Shown piece after piece: positions 8,519 to 17,381 of a DNA stretch of 64,000 nt (position 1 is the first letter of the stretch; every line of letters begins with the position of its first letter). A program made the translations under genes and the position numbers. Under the pieces are notes generated by a model. The model saw nothing but the letters and a program-made list of their open reading frames with translations. It did no database searches and was not told where the DNA came from. The stretch lies in assembly GCA_963699055.1 (NCBI GenBank), contig CAVOTA010000002.1, positions 558,001-622,000 on the forward strand, written 5' to 3'. The DNA comes from Bog-756 sp963699055. Its GTDB lineage: Bacteria; Actinomycetota; Acidimicrobiia; Acidimicrobiales; RAAP-2.

Positions 8519-11203
8519 GTGACCACCACCGAGGCCGGGCCCGCCGCCGACGGCGACCTGGCCGGGTCGGGCCTCGCCACCGCCGAGCTCGAGCTCGGCG
8601 GCATGCACTGCAGCGCCTGCGCCACCCGGATCCAACGGTCGCTCAACAAGGTCCCCGCCGTGGCCAGCGCCTCGGTGAACCTGGCCACCCACCGGGCGTT
8701 CGTCTCCTACGACCCCCACCAGGCCGGCGACGGCGACCTCGTGGCCGCGGTGACGGCCGTCGGCTACACCGCGGCACCGGTCGCCCACGAAGCGGTGGCG
8801 ACGGGGCCCACGGACCCCGACCACTGGATGGTCCGCCTCGCCATCTCCTGGCCGCTGGCCATCGCCGCCCTGGTCATCGCCCTGGCCGCTCCCGAGACCG
8901 CCCTCCCCAGCTGGATCGTCCTGTTCCTGGCCATCGCCGTCGAGCTGGCGGGTGGGTGGCCGTTCCTGCGCAACGCCGCCCGCCTGGCCCGCCACGGGGC
9001 GACCAACATGGACACGCTCATCGCCCTCGGCACCCTGGCCGCACTGGCCGTCTCCGCCGTGGAGGCGATCGCCCTCGGTGGGCGCCACGTACACCTCGGG
9101 GGGAGCGGCGTCTTCGCCGCCCGCCTCCACGGGGTGATGGCCCCGGTCATCGTGGCCATCCTGGTGACCGGCCGCGCCGTCGAGGCCCGGGTCCGCGGTC
9201 GGGCCGCCGCCGCCCTCCACTCGCTCCTGTCGCTGCGCCCACCCACCGCCCGCGTGGTGCGGGGCGCCGACGACGCCGGCGAGCTCGTGGCCCCCGAGAC
9301 CGTGCCGGTGGGTGCGCTGGTCAAGGTACTGCCCGGCGAGGCGCTGCCGCTCGACGGCACGGTCACCGTGGGTGCCTCGGCCGTGGACGAGTCGATGCTC
9401 ACCGGCGAGCCCATGCCGGTCGACCGGGCCCCGGGCGACCCGGTGACGGGCGGCACCAGGAACGGCAGCGGCGTCCTCGTCGTACGCGTCGGCACGGTCG
9501 CCTCCGAGTCGGTCCTGGCCAGGCTCCAGCGCCTGGTGGACGAGGCCCAGCGGGACAAGGCGCCGCTGCAGCGGATCGCCGACCGCATCAGCTCCGTCTT
9601 CGTGCCCGCCGTGCTGCTCGGGGCAGCCGTGACCTTCCTGGCCTGGTGGATCGTGGCCGACAACTTCGGCAAGGCCGTCCTCTCCGGCCTGGCCGTCCTC
9701 CTGGTGGCCTGCCCGTGCGCCATGGGGCTGGCCGCACCGGTGGCCATGATGGTGGGCTGCGGACGGGCGTCGGCGCTCGGGATCTTCGTGCGCAGCGGCG
9801 ACGCACTGGAACGCCTGGCCCATGTCGACCGGGTGGCGTTCGACAAGACCGGCACCCTCACCGAGCACCGCGCCGAGGTGACCGGCGTGGCCGCCGCCGC
9901 CGGGACGGACCCCGACCAGGTCCTGGCCGTAGCCGCCGCCGTCGAGTCGGCGAGCGACCACCCCATCGCCGGCGCCATCCGGGCCGCCGCCGGGCGGACG
10001 GGACGGTCGACACCGCCGGCCGACGACGTCCGGGTCGTAGCCGGCATCGGGGTCTCCGGCACGGTCGACGGTCACCGCGTCGAGGTGGGCCGCGTCCTGC
10101 CCGAGCACCTGTCGGGTGCGCCCGGTGCCGCCGTGGCGGACTGGCAGGACCGGGGGGAGACGGTGGTCGTCGTCCTCGAGGACGGGGACGTGCTGGGCGT
10201 GCTGTCGGTGGCGACCCCCCTGCGCCCCGAGGCCCGGCCGGCGATCGACCACCTGCGGACCATGGGACTGCCCGCCACCATCCTCAGCGGCGACAGCGCG
10301 CCGGCCGTGCACGCGGCGGCCGACGCCCTGGGTATCGACGACGCACGCAGTGCGCTCAGCCCGGCGGACAAGGTCGCCGCCCTCGGCGGGCTGCGCGACG
10401 GGGGCGAGCGGGTGCTCATGGTCGGTGACGGCATCAACGACGCCCCGGCCCTGGCCGCCGCCGAGATCGGCTGCGCCATCGGCAGCGGGTCGGAGGCGGC
10501 GCTGGCCAACAGCGACGTCGCCCTGCTCGGCAACGACCTGCAGGGGGTGCCGGCGGCGGTCGGCACGGCCCGGGCGACCTACGCCGTGATCGTCCAGAAC
10601 TTCGGATGGGCCATGGGGTACAACGTGGCCGCCCTGCCGCTGGCTGCGTTCGGGCTGCTCGACCCGCTGGTGGCCGCCCTGGCCATGGGCCTGTCGAGCG
10701 TCCTCGTCGTGCTCAACAGCCTCCGCCTCTCCCGCCTCGGTCGCCGCGGTCTGGCCGGCCTCGGCACCCGGCGCGCCGCCACCGGTCGGTGGACCGTGGT
10801 GGCATCCGTCCTCCTGCCCGTCGTCCTCTTCGCCGGTCTCACCGTCGTCAGCCAGGTCCTCTCCCCCGCCCGGGGCCAGTCCCTCCTGCCCGAACTCCCC
10901 TCGCTCACGATCACCAACCTCCCCGGCGGCGGCTCGCTCGAGAGCTACTTCGACCCCGGCGGCGTCGGCGTCAACCAGTGGCACCTGATCTTCTCCGGTA
11001 CGCCGGCCCAGCTCGCCACCGCCCATCCACTGGTGGTGGCCGCCCCGGTCGACCAGACGCTCCAGACCCTGCGCCAGCTGAAGGTGGGCCCCGGCCACTT
11101 CACCGAGTTCGTGGACCTGACCCCGGGCACCTGGCGCTTCCACGTCACCACCCCGTGGGGCGCCCGCACCGTGTCCCTGACCCTCCGCGACACCGTCGGC
11201 TGA
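8519..11203 (+). CDS. copA: Cu(I)-translocating P-type ATPase with extra C-terminal helix and outside domain
   Basis: An 894-residue protein; GTG 8519 (or the adjacent GTG 8516). One HMA domain (GGMHCSAC, Cys 31/34), then the P1B-ATPase core: TGE (295-297), CPC (398-400), DKTGTLT (Asp 442), HP (481-482) and GDGIND (636-641). CPC with a Tyr-Asn pair in the next helix marks Cu(I) specificity. After the usual last helix the chain continues with a basic loop, another hydrophobic helix (~758-781) and a ~100-residue beta-rich domain (795-894) ending in GTWRFHVTTPWG, reminiscent of YtkA/FixH-type copper domains. By topology this tail should lie outside the membrane. That extension is unusual for CopA. 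Confidence 0.94.
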   Translation: MTTTEAGPAADGDLAGSGLATAELELGGMHCSACATRIQRSLNKVPAVASASVNLATHRAFVSYDPHQAGDGDLVAAVTAVGYTAAPVAHEAVATGPTDPDHWMVRLAISWPLAIAALVIALAAPETALPSWIVLFLAIAVELAGGWPFLRNAARLARHGATNMDTLIALGTLAALAVSAVEAIALGGRHVHLGGSGVFAARLHGVMAPVIVAILVTGRAVEARVRGRAAAALHSLLSLRPPTARVVRGADDAGELVAPETVPVGALVKVLPGEALPLDGTVTVGASAVDESMLTGEPMPVDRAPGDPVTGGTRNGSGVLVVRVGTVASESVLARLQRLVDEAQRDKAPLQRIADRISSVFVPAVLLGAAVTFLAWWIVADNFGKAVLSGLAVLLVACPCAMGLAAPVAMMVGCGRASALGIFVRSGDALERLAHVDRVAFDKTGTLTEHRAEVTGVAAAAGTDPDQVLAVAAAVESASDHPIAGAIRAAAGRTGRSTPPADDVRVVAGIGVSGTVDGHRVEVGRVLPEHLSGAPGAAVADWQDRGETVVVVLEDGDVLGVLSVATPLRPEARPAIDHLRTMGLPATILSGDSAPAVHAAADALGIDDARSALSPADKVAALGGLRDGGERVLMVGDGINDAPALAAAEIGCAIGSGSEAALANSDVALLGNDLQGVPAAVGTARATYAVIVQNFGWAMGYNVAALPLAAFGLLDPLVAALAMGLSSVLVVLNSLRLSRLGRRGLAGLGTRRAATGRWTVVASVLLPVVLFAGLTVVSQVLSPARGQSLLPELPSLTITNLPGGGSLESYFDPGGVGVNQWHLIFSGTPAQLATAHPLVVAAPVDQTLQTLRQLKVGPGHFTEFVDLTPGTWRFHVTTPWGARTVSLTLRDTVG

Positions 11204-11288
11204 CCCGGACGGACCCGGATGCGATCGCCAGTCGCATCGGCGGGGAGCGACCACGCGTCAATGGGTGTGTACAAGTAGCCTGCAGACC

Positions 11289-12479
11289 ATGACTCCCCGG
11301 CTCGCCCGCCTCGTCCTCGTCGGCATCCTGGTCACCACGGGCTTCGCCGTGGGCGCCGTGACCTCCTCCGCCGGTGCCTCGACGCCCCGGCAGACCACCA
11401 TCTCCCTGCAGGGTGCGACCTACACGCCGAAGGCTCCGACGGGCGGCACCGACGACTACCACTGCACCCTGGTCAACCCGCACGTGACCAAGGACTCCTA
11501 CATCGTCTCGGCCCACTTCTACCCGAACAGCGTCGAGGTCCACCACGCCATCCTCTTCCTGATCCCCCCGGCGCTGGCGGCCACGGCCAGGGCCGACGAC
11601 GCCGACGGCAAGGGGTGGACCTGCTTCGGCGAGTCCGCCCTCCCCAACTCGGTGCCGACCCAGTCGGGCGGCGCCGCGCCGGTGACCAAGACGGCGGCGG
11701 TCACCGGCGGGCACGGCGGCGGCCACTTCCAGAACCAGATCTCCAACACCCCGTGGCTCACGGCGTGGGCTCCCGGACACGGCGCCTCGTACATGCCGGT
11801 GGGCACGGGCGTGCAACTGCCGGCCGGAAGCCTCGTCGTCATGCAGATCCACTACAACCTGCTGCGGGGCGACAAGCCGGTCCGGGCCAAGCTGGTGCTC
11901 CACACCGTTCCGGCCTCCACCCCGCTCCAACCCCTGCACCTCAACCTCCTGGTGGCCCCGCCCGACGTGCCGTGCCCGGCGGGCGTGACCGGTCCGCTGT
12001 GCAGCCGCTCGGCCGAACTGGCCAACATCGGCCAGCGCTTCGGCGCCGGCGCCATCGCCTTCGACAACGTCATCGAGCAGGTGTGCGGCCGCAACCCGGC
12101 CGACCCGCCGACGGGTGACACCACCACGTGCACCTGGCCCATCGGACCCGGCCAGACCCTGCTGCAGGTCACGGCCCACATGCACCTGACGGGCCGGGCC
12201 ATGCAGGTGGTCCTCGACCCGGGGACGTCGAACGCCCAGACCCTGCTCGACGTGACCAACTACAACTTCGACTACCAGAAGACCTACACGTTGGCCCACC
12301 CGGTCATGACCAAGCCCGGGGACACCATCGGCGTCACCTGCACCTACGACCCGACGCTGGCCCAGGAACTGCCCCAGCTGCGCAAGCTGCCGCCGCACTT
12401 CACCGTGTGGGGTGACGGGTCCTCCGACGAGATGTGCCTGGCCATCATCGGCGCCGTCCACGGGACGTACAAGCCCTGA
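11289..12479 (+). CDS. Secreted PHM/DBM-type copper-dependent monooxygenase
   Basis: A 396-residue protein from ATG 11289 with a signal peptide (residues 1-30). It keeps the ligand set of copper type II ascorbate-dependent monooxygenases: a His-His pair (85-86), QIHYN (His 188), HMH (297/299) and the Met of SSDEMC (382), corresponding to the two separate copper sites of peptidylglycine and dopamine hydroxylases. Several cysteines could form disulfides. It acts outside the membrane and would hydroxylate an unknown substrate. It follows the copper ATPase by 85 bases on the same strand, which suggests that the pump helps to metallate it. Confidence 0.85.
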   Translation: MTPRLARLVLVGILVTTGFAVGAVTSSAGASTPRQTTISLQGATYTPKAPTGGTDDYHCTLVNPHVTKDSYIVSAHFYPNSVEVHHAILFLIPPALAATARADDADGKGWTCFGESALPNSVPTQSGGAAPVTKTAAVTGGHGGGHFQNQISNTPWLTAWAPGHGASYMPVGTGVQLPAGSLVVMQIHYNLLRGDKPVRAKLVLHTVPASTPLQPLHLNLLVAPPDVPCPAGVTGPLCSRSAELANIGQRFGAGAIAFDNVIEQVCGRNPADPPTGDTTTCTWPIGPGQTLLQVTAHMHLTGRAMQVVLDPGTSNAQTLLDVTNYNFDYQKTYTLAHPVMTKPGDTIGVTCTYDPTLAQELPQLRKLPPHFTVWGDGSSDEMCLAIIGAVHGTYKP

Positions 12480-12481
12480 CC

Positions 12482-12515
12482 CGACCGTCGCCGGCGCCCC
12501 GCCGGGTGACGGTCG
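12482..12515. terminator. Bidirectional hairpin between convergent genes
   Basis: CGACCGTC (12482-12489) pairs with GACGGTCG (12508-12515), with an inner CCGGC/GCCGG stem. It lies between the convergent monooxygenase and lipoprotein genes and could stop both transcripts. There is no T-run. Confidence 0.5.
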
Positions 12516-12521
12516 ACCCGC

Positions 12522-13066
12522 TCAGTCGCCGGCCCAGCAGCCGAGGATCACATCGGCCACGGTGACCGCCACCGAGCCGGCGCTGGTCGCCGGGATGCCG
12601 AACTGTGACGGGAGACCCGAGTCGTCGACGAGCAGGACCTTCCAGTCCTTGCGCACCACCACCGAGCCGTCCGTCGTCTGGAACGCCCCCTGGCCCAGCG
12701 TGTAGAGATCACGGGTCTTGCCCATCGAGGCGGCGAGCGCGTCGTAGTAGGCGGTGGTCTCGTCCCAGCTCGACAGCTCCTTGACCGACACGGCGAACGA
12801 CCCGGTCGGCGTCTGGCCCGGGTACGAGTAGCTGCAGCGGTAGAGATGGTCGGACCACGTGGGCACCGACACCTCCGCCGTCTCCCCGAGCGCATTGGCG
12901 AGATCGGTCTGGGCCTCGTTCGAGCAGATCTGCTTGGCGATCGGCGAGGGCAGCGCGCCGGCGGGCTTGGGCGCCTCGGGGTGGTGGTGGTGGCCGAGGT
13001 GCCGGCGGCGCAGCCGGTGAGGGCCAGCCCGACGACGAGGAGGAAGCCGAGGGACCGCGTGCGCAC
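12522..13066 (-). pseudogene. Lipoprotein gene with a one-base frameshift
   Basis: Reading from GTG 13066, the first frame gives a classical lipoprotein signal (MRTRSLGFLLVVGLALTGCAAG, lipobox LTGC). After a run of four ACC codons it loses coding character. The next frame carries the mature domain, starting near PEAPKPAGALPSPI and ending ILGCWAGD at 12522, with four cysteines and a DUF3558-like look. One missing C in the CCCC run at 12978-12981 explains the switch. It may be a disabled gene, a slippage-controlled gene or an assembly error. The mature domain shows no sign of decay, which favours a recent event. Its function is unknown. Confidence 0.7.
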
Positions 13067-13133
13067 GGCGACGAGCGTACCAGCGGTCCCTGCGCACCAG
13101 CCGTCGTGGGACGACCCGTCCGCCGGTCCGTCC

Positions 13134-14399
13134 TCAGCCGTTCGGTCGCTCCAGGATCCCCACCAGTTCCACGTGCTCGGTCATGGGGAACAGGTCGAAC
13201 GCCCGCAACGAGGCGAGTCGCCATCCGGCGGCCAGCAGCTGGCGCAGGTCGCGGGCGAACGGGGCCGGCTCACACGACACGTAGGCCATGCGACGGGGGG
13301 CGGGGTCGAGGGCGCACAGGGCCTCGACGACCTCACGCCCGGCACCGGAGCGTGCCGGGTCCAGGACGACGAGGTCGGGCCGACCCAGGCGACGCGCCAC
13401 GAGACCGGGGCCCACCGCGGCGCGGACCACCTCCACCTGGCCCAGTCCCTCGGTGTTGCGGACGAGGTCGGCCACGGCGGGCCCGCTGCGCTCGACGGCG
13501 GTGACGACCCCGGAGGCACCCACCGCCGCGGCGAGGGCCACCGTGAACAGTCCGGCCCCGGCGTACAGGTCGGCCGCCCGCTCCCCCACCCGGGGCGCCA
13601 GGCCGTCGAGGACCGCCCGGGTCAGGACCTCGCCGGCCCTCGGGTGGATCTGCCAGAACACGCCGGCCCGCACCCCGAAGCGGCGGCCGAGGACGTCGAC
13701 GACCACGTGGTCGGGGGCGCGCAGGGTCCGCCCCTTCCACACCAGGCCGACGTCGAGATCCGGCAGGCCGTCGAGGCGCTGTCGGCCCGTGTCGACCAGG
13801 ACCACCGGCCGGCCACCGTCCGGCGACGCCGACACCTCGAGCTGGCGGGCACCGACCCACCGCACCGTGCCGGCAGCGGCCGCGTTCACGCCGTCGGTGG
13901 CGATCGGACAGGTGACCACCGGCTCGAGCTCGTGGCTGCGGTGCCGGTGGAGTCCGACGGTGCCGTCGCGGTCGACCCCGAACGCCACCCGGGTCCGCCA
14001 GCCGAGGCCCTCGGGGGCACCCCCCACGTCCTCCACCTCGACCCGCAGGTCGACGCCGCCCACCCGGGCGAGCTGCTCGGCGACCAGGTCCTCCTTGAGG
14101 TGCCGCTGGGCGGTCAGGCGCACGTGCTGGAAGTCGCACCCGCCGCACCGGCCGGGTCCGGCGTGCGGGCACACCGGGGGGACCCGGTCGGGGGACGGCA
14201 CGAGCACCTCCACCGCGTCGGCCCGGAGGAACCGGGTGGTGGCCGACGTGATCCTGGCGCGTACCCGCTCGCCCGGCAGGCTGTGCCGGACGAAGACCAC
14301 CCGGCCGTCGGGCGCGTGACCGACGCAGCCGCCCCCGGCGGCGATCGCCCCCACCTCGAGCTCGACGACGGTGTCCGTCACGACGGGGGGCGCGTCCAT
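13134..14399 (-). CDS. TrmA/RumA-type RNA (uracil-5)-methyltransferase
   Basis: A 421-residue protein. A TRAM domain (1-60) is followed by an iron-sulfur-type cysteine cluster (Cys 77, 85, 88 in the pattern C-x7-CGGC) and a SAM-dependent methyltransferase domain with DLYAGAGLFT and DPARSGAG. The catalytic cysteine is in VSCEPAPFARDL (~376). It methylates C5 of uridine in rRNA or tRNA; the exact site cannot be assigned. It is the typical actinobacterial member of the family, and the length is normal. Cytosolic and apparently monocistronic. Confidence 0.93.
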   Translation of the reverse strand: MDAPPVVTDTVVELEVGAIAAGGGCVGHAPDGRVVFVRHSLPGERVRARITSATTRFLRADAVEVLVPSPDRVPPVCPHAGPGRCGGCDFQHVRLTAQRHLKEDLVAEQLARVGGVDLRVEVEDVGGAPEGLGWRTRVAFGVDRDGTVGLHRHRSHELEPVVTCPIATDGVNAAAAGTVRWVGARQLEVSASPDGGRPVVLVDTGRQRLDGLPDLDVGLVWKGRTLRAPDHVVVDVLGRRFGVRAGVFWQIHPRAGEVLTRAVLDGLAPRVGERAADLYAGAGLFTVALAAAVGASGVVTAVERSGPAVADLVRNTEGLGQVEVVRAAVGPGLVARRLGRPDLVVLDPARSGAGREVVEALCALDPAPRRMAYVSCEPAPFARDLRQLLAAGWRLASLRAFDLFPMTEHVELVGILERPNG

Positions 14400-14515
14400 G
14401 CCCGGTTCTTAGCACCCGGGGACCCTCGGGCGATCCGGGCCCGGTGGGGGCCGCGGCGGTACGGTGAGTCCCGACCGACTCCACCGGGCGTCGGAGGGAC
14501 CCCCTGGAGGGACGC

Positions 14516-15184
14516 GTGGACATCTTCGAGGCGCTGTACACCACACGGGCCATGCGCCGGGTGCGTCCGGACCCGGTGCCGATGGAGGTGCAGGCCACGA
14601 TCCTGGACGCCGCCATCCGTGCCCCGTCGGGGGGCAACACCCAGAACTGGCGGTTCCTGCTCGTCGACGACAAGGCACAGATCGGGGCGCTCGCCCCGCT
14701 GTACCAGCACGCCATCGGCGAGCTGTGGGAGACCGTGTACGCCGACCGGCTCGCCGCGGCCCACGCCGAGCCCGACGACCCCGAGAGCGTCCAGATGCTG
14801 AAGGTACAGGCATCGGCCCAGTGGCTGGCCGACCACTTCGCCGAGGTCCCGCTGTTCCTCTTCGCGTTCATCCAGGGCGATCCCACCGGCGGGTCGATCT
14901 ACCCGGCGGTGTGGAGCGCACAGCTGGCGGCGCGGGCCCACGGCGTGGGCAGCTCCCTGACGGCGGTGCTCGGGTTCTGGCACCCGGACGAGACCTTCGA
15001 GATCCTCGGCGTGCCGACCGACGGGCAGTGGATCATGGCGTGCTGCGTGAGCTTCGGGTACCCGACGGGTCGGTGGGGTGTGGCCACGCGCCGACCGGTC
15101 CAGGAGGTCGCCTACCGCAACCGGTGGGGCACGCCCGTCGGGTTCGAGGTCGACGAGCCGCTCTGGTCGCCCGAACCCGGCTGA
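14516..15184 (+). CDS. Nitroreductase family FMN oxidoreductase
   Basis: A 222-residue protein from GTG 14516, preceded by CTGGAGGG. It shows the nitroreductase start (EALYTTRAMRRVRPDPVP), the FMN-phosphate region IRAPSGGNTQNWRF (~40-53) and a late GVGSSLTAV segment. Such enzymes are FMN-bound dimers that use NAD(P)H to reduce nitro compounds or quinones. The substrate is not evident. Divergent from the methyltransferase gene. Confidence 0.92.
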   Translation: MDIFEALYTTRAMRRVRPDPVPMEVQATILDAAIRAPSGGNTQNWRFLLVDDKAQIGALAPLYQHAIGELWETVYADRLAAAHAEPDDPESVQMLKVQASAQWLADHFAEVPLFLFAFIQGDPTGGSIYPAVWSAQLAARAHGVGSSLTAVLGFWHPDETFEILGVPTDGQWIMACCVSFGYPTGRWGVATRRPVQEVAYRNRWGTPVGFEVDEPLWSPEPG

Positions 15185-15294
15185 CGGTCCCGGTCGGGCA
15201 CCGTTCGCCGCCGCCCGACCATCCGGCGAACCGCAGTGGGCGGCGGTAAACGTCCTGGTCAACAGGGTGCTGCTACAGTCGATGCCCTGCACCC

Positions 15295-15368
15295 GCGGCT
15301 GTAGCTCAATGGTAGAGCCTCTGATTTCCAATCAGATGACGAGGGTTCGATCCCCTTCAGCCGCTCCA
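15295..15368 (+). tRNA. tRNA-Gly (anticodon TCC)
   Basis: A complete 74-base cloverleaf with encoded CCA: acceptor GCGGCTG/CAGCCGC, D-arm GCTC-AATGGTA-GAGC, anticodon arm TCTGA-TTTCCAA-TCAGA with anticodon TCC, and T-arm GAGGG-TTCGATC-CCCTT. It reads GGA (and by wobble GGG) codons. A patch of decaying genes begins just downstream; I found no second copy of the tRNA 3' end that would mark an integrated element. Confidence 0.97.
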
Positions 15369-15457
15369 GTCGTCCCCGGGCGGGAGCGAGGACGGGTCCG
15401 TGCCCGACGGCATCCGACCGGCGCGCACGACGTCGATCCGGCCTCGCCGCCCACCCG

Positions 15458-15895
15458 ATGCGCCGGGACGTGAGGGTTCGGATGGAGGAGCGTCCGTGGA
15501 TCGGCGTCGGGTCACCGGAGTTCCGCGCCATCGCCGAGCGGATCAAGGCGGCGACCCGGCTCTCCTCCGAGTTCAGCGGCTACTGCTGGGACGAGCCGGA
15601 GCAGGGACGGGCGGTGTTCGAGGAGTTGATCGGCAAGCCGGTCGGGGACCCGTTCCACCTCATCCCTCCCTCCTCTGCGGACGACGGGCTGGACGTCACC
15701 ATCGATCGGTCCGGACGCGCGACCGGAGTACATCACCGTGGAACCCATCACCGTCGAGCGGAACGTGTGGAGCGGCACCGGCCCATCGACCCCGAGGACG
15801 GGAGGGTCACGGTGCGCCGGCGGACTCCGGACCGACCGGTACCACCCGGTGACGCACCGAGTGCCCCGTGGGTCGGTGGTCCCGCTAACGTCCGG
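15458..15895 (+). pseudogene. Decayed sugar/hexapeptide O-acetyltransferase (LacA/Maa-like)
   Basis: The first ~80 codons match the N-terminus of maltose/galactoside acetyltransferases: GSPEFRAIAERIKAATRLSS, then ELIGKPVGDPFHLIPPSS and DDGLDVTIDRSG. After ~15716 the frame stops making sense, but the next frame reads EYITVEPITVERNVWSGTG, which corresponds to the PITIGDNVWIGAG strand of the same family. About 50 residues of the left-handed helix, with the catalytic His, are missing and the rest has decayed. The original frame stays open and runs into the next gene. Confidence 0.65.
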
Positions 15896-15898
15896 GGG

Positions 15899-16447
15899 GT
15901 GGGAACCCGCCGACCGCCCACCGTCGACGAGATCCCGGTGGCACACACGCCGCCAGGCGGGTTCGGGGACACGTTCCCCGAACCGGTCCTGGCCGGTTGC
16001 CGTGAGCCGATCGTGGAGGGTGCTCCGGACCTGCGCGGACTCTGGCGTGCCGTACGGGCGGTCCGGGCCGGGGTCCCGGTGCCCGCCGACGATCCGATCC
16101 TGACCTACGTCGAACGCATCGAGCAGTGCGGTGACCGGATCGTCGACATGGGGGGCGGGACCGTTGCCGACGCGCGGGCCGACGGGACGGAGGACCACGG
16201 GGTGCACGACGTCTCCGCCTTCGACTTCAGTACCCCCATCCATGTGGTCGCCACCTACGAGAACGGTGCGTTCGTCCTGCGCCCGGTGGGAGTTCCCGGA
16301 CTCGAGGTGACGCGTCGGCTGGACGCGGACGGGCGCATGGTGTGGACGAGGCCGGACCTCGGCGGTCTCGTGGTCACACTCGAGCGGGCAGGTGACGGCT
16401 CCGGCACGCCGGCGAACACGTTCCGCCGGGGCGGCCCCGGGGGGTGA
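15899..16447 (+). CDS. Uncharacterised protein, possible lipocalin-like fold
   Basis: A 182-residue protein from GTG 15899; the frame is continuous with the acetyltransferase remnant upstream, but the content changes here. It contains VLAGCREPIVEGAPDLRGLWR, ERIEQCGDRIV and alternating beta strands (STPIHVVATYENGAFVLRPVG, RMVW), compatible with a small beta-barrel ligand binder. There is no signal peptide and no catalytic motif. I do not recognise a characterised relative. Convergent with the next gene. Confidence 0.6.
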   Translation: MGTRRPPTVDEIPVAHTPPGGFGDTFPEPVLAGCREPIVEGAPDLRGLWRAVRAVRAGVPVPADDPILTYVERIEQCGDRIVDMGGGTVADARADGTEDHGVHDVSAFDFSTPIHVVATYENGAFVLRPVGVPGLEVTRRLDADGRMVWTRPDLGGLVVTLERAGDGSGTPANTFRRGGPGG

Positions 16448-16522
16448 TCCCGTGGCGACCGGGGTCGGCCCCGACGGGTGCCGGTCCGCGCTGGGCGGGC
16501 CTCCCCACGGGCGCCCCGAGCC

Positions 16523-17212
16523 TCACCAGGCGACGGTCTCCCCCAGGTAGTTGAGGTACTGGAGGCCGGGACGGCCCTGTTGGGCGTCGACGGTGGTGAC
16601 GAGGTTGGGGATGCTCTCGCCGATGGTGAGCCGGGCGTGGGGTCCACCGAGATCGGTCTTGACCCAGCCGGGCGCAATCAGCAGCAGTGTCCGGGCGTCG
16701 TCGAGGTGGCGGGCGGCGTAGCTGCGCATGAGCTGGTTGAGGGCGGACTTGCTGGTCCGGTAGATCTCGAAGCCCCCGAGTTCGTTGTTGGCGATGCTGC
16801 CCTGACCGGAGGACATCACGGCGATCGTCCCGTTCGGGTCGACGAGCCCACCGAGTACCTCGACGACCCGCATCGGACTCAGTGCGTTGGTGACCATGAG
16901 GCGCGTGAACTCCTCGGTCGTCACGTCCGCGACGGTCTCGTGCGGGCCGTTGGCGACACCGGCATTGACGAAGAGGAGATCGAACCTACGCGCGCTCAGC
17001 CGGTCGTGGAGCGCCTGGACCTGCTCCGGCACGTTGATGTCGACGTGTTCGATCTCCAACCGGCCGTCGGAGGCGGCCTCCAGCTCGTGCAGCGCGGCGG
17101 GTGGCGGGCTGCGGACGGTGGCCACGACGCGGGCCCCGCGATCGACGTACTCCGTGGCGATGGCGAGACCCAGGCCCCGGGACCCACCGACGAGGAGGAC
17201 GGTCGCGTTCAC
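16523..17212 (-). CDS. Short-chain dehydrogenase/reductase
   Basis: A 229-residue protein from GTG 17212; an in-frame upstream start would only add an Arg/Pro tail. It has the cofactor loop GGSRGLGLA (9-17), NAGVANG (83-89), Ser ~135 and the Tyr151/Lys155 pair in YRTSK. The glycine loop begins GGS rather than TGG, which is tolerated in the family. It is an NAD(P)-dependent oxidoreductase of unknown substrate. It lies in the patch of gene remnants but looks intact. Confidence 0.88.
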   Translation of the reverse strand: MNATVLLVGGSRGLGLAIATEYVDRGARVVATVRSPPPAALHELEAASDGRLEIEHVDINVPEQVQALHDRLSARRFDLLFVNAGVANGPHETVADVTTEEFTRLMVTNALSPMRVVEVLGGLVDPNGTIAVMSSGQGSIANNELGGFEIYRTSKSALNQLMRSYAARHLDDARTLLLIAPGWVKTDLGGPHARLTIGESIPNLVTTVDAQQGRPGLQYLNYLGETVAW

Positions 17213-17381
17213 CTCGGACCGGCCCACGACGTTCCGGTCCGGTCGGGGACGTCGTCCACCGGGCACCCCTCGATCTGTCGCATCCGACCATTCTGACCGG
17301 ATCCGCGGATCCCCGGTGCCCGTCTCCCGGTCACCGGGTGGCCAGGGGTCGGACGTCCACGGTGGCCGCCGGTCCCGCCGG

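Noticed and set aside
11235..11261. TTGAC-N15-GCCGATG on the minus strand near 11.25 kb, similar to the sigma-28 set
   Set aside because: The upstream half is TTGAC, not TCAA/TAAA, and it points antisense into the copA end with no gene to drive.
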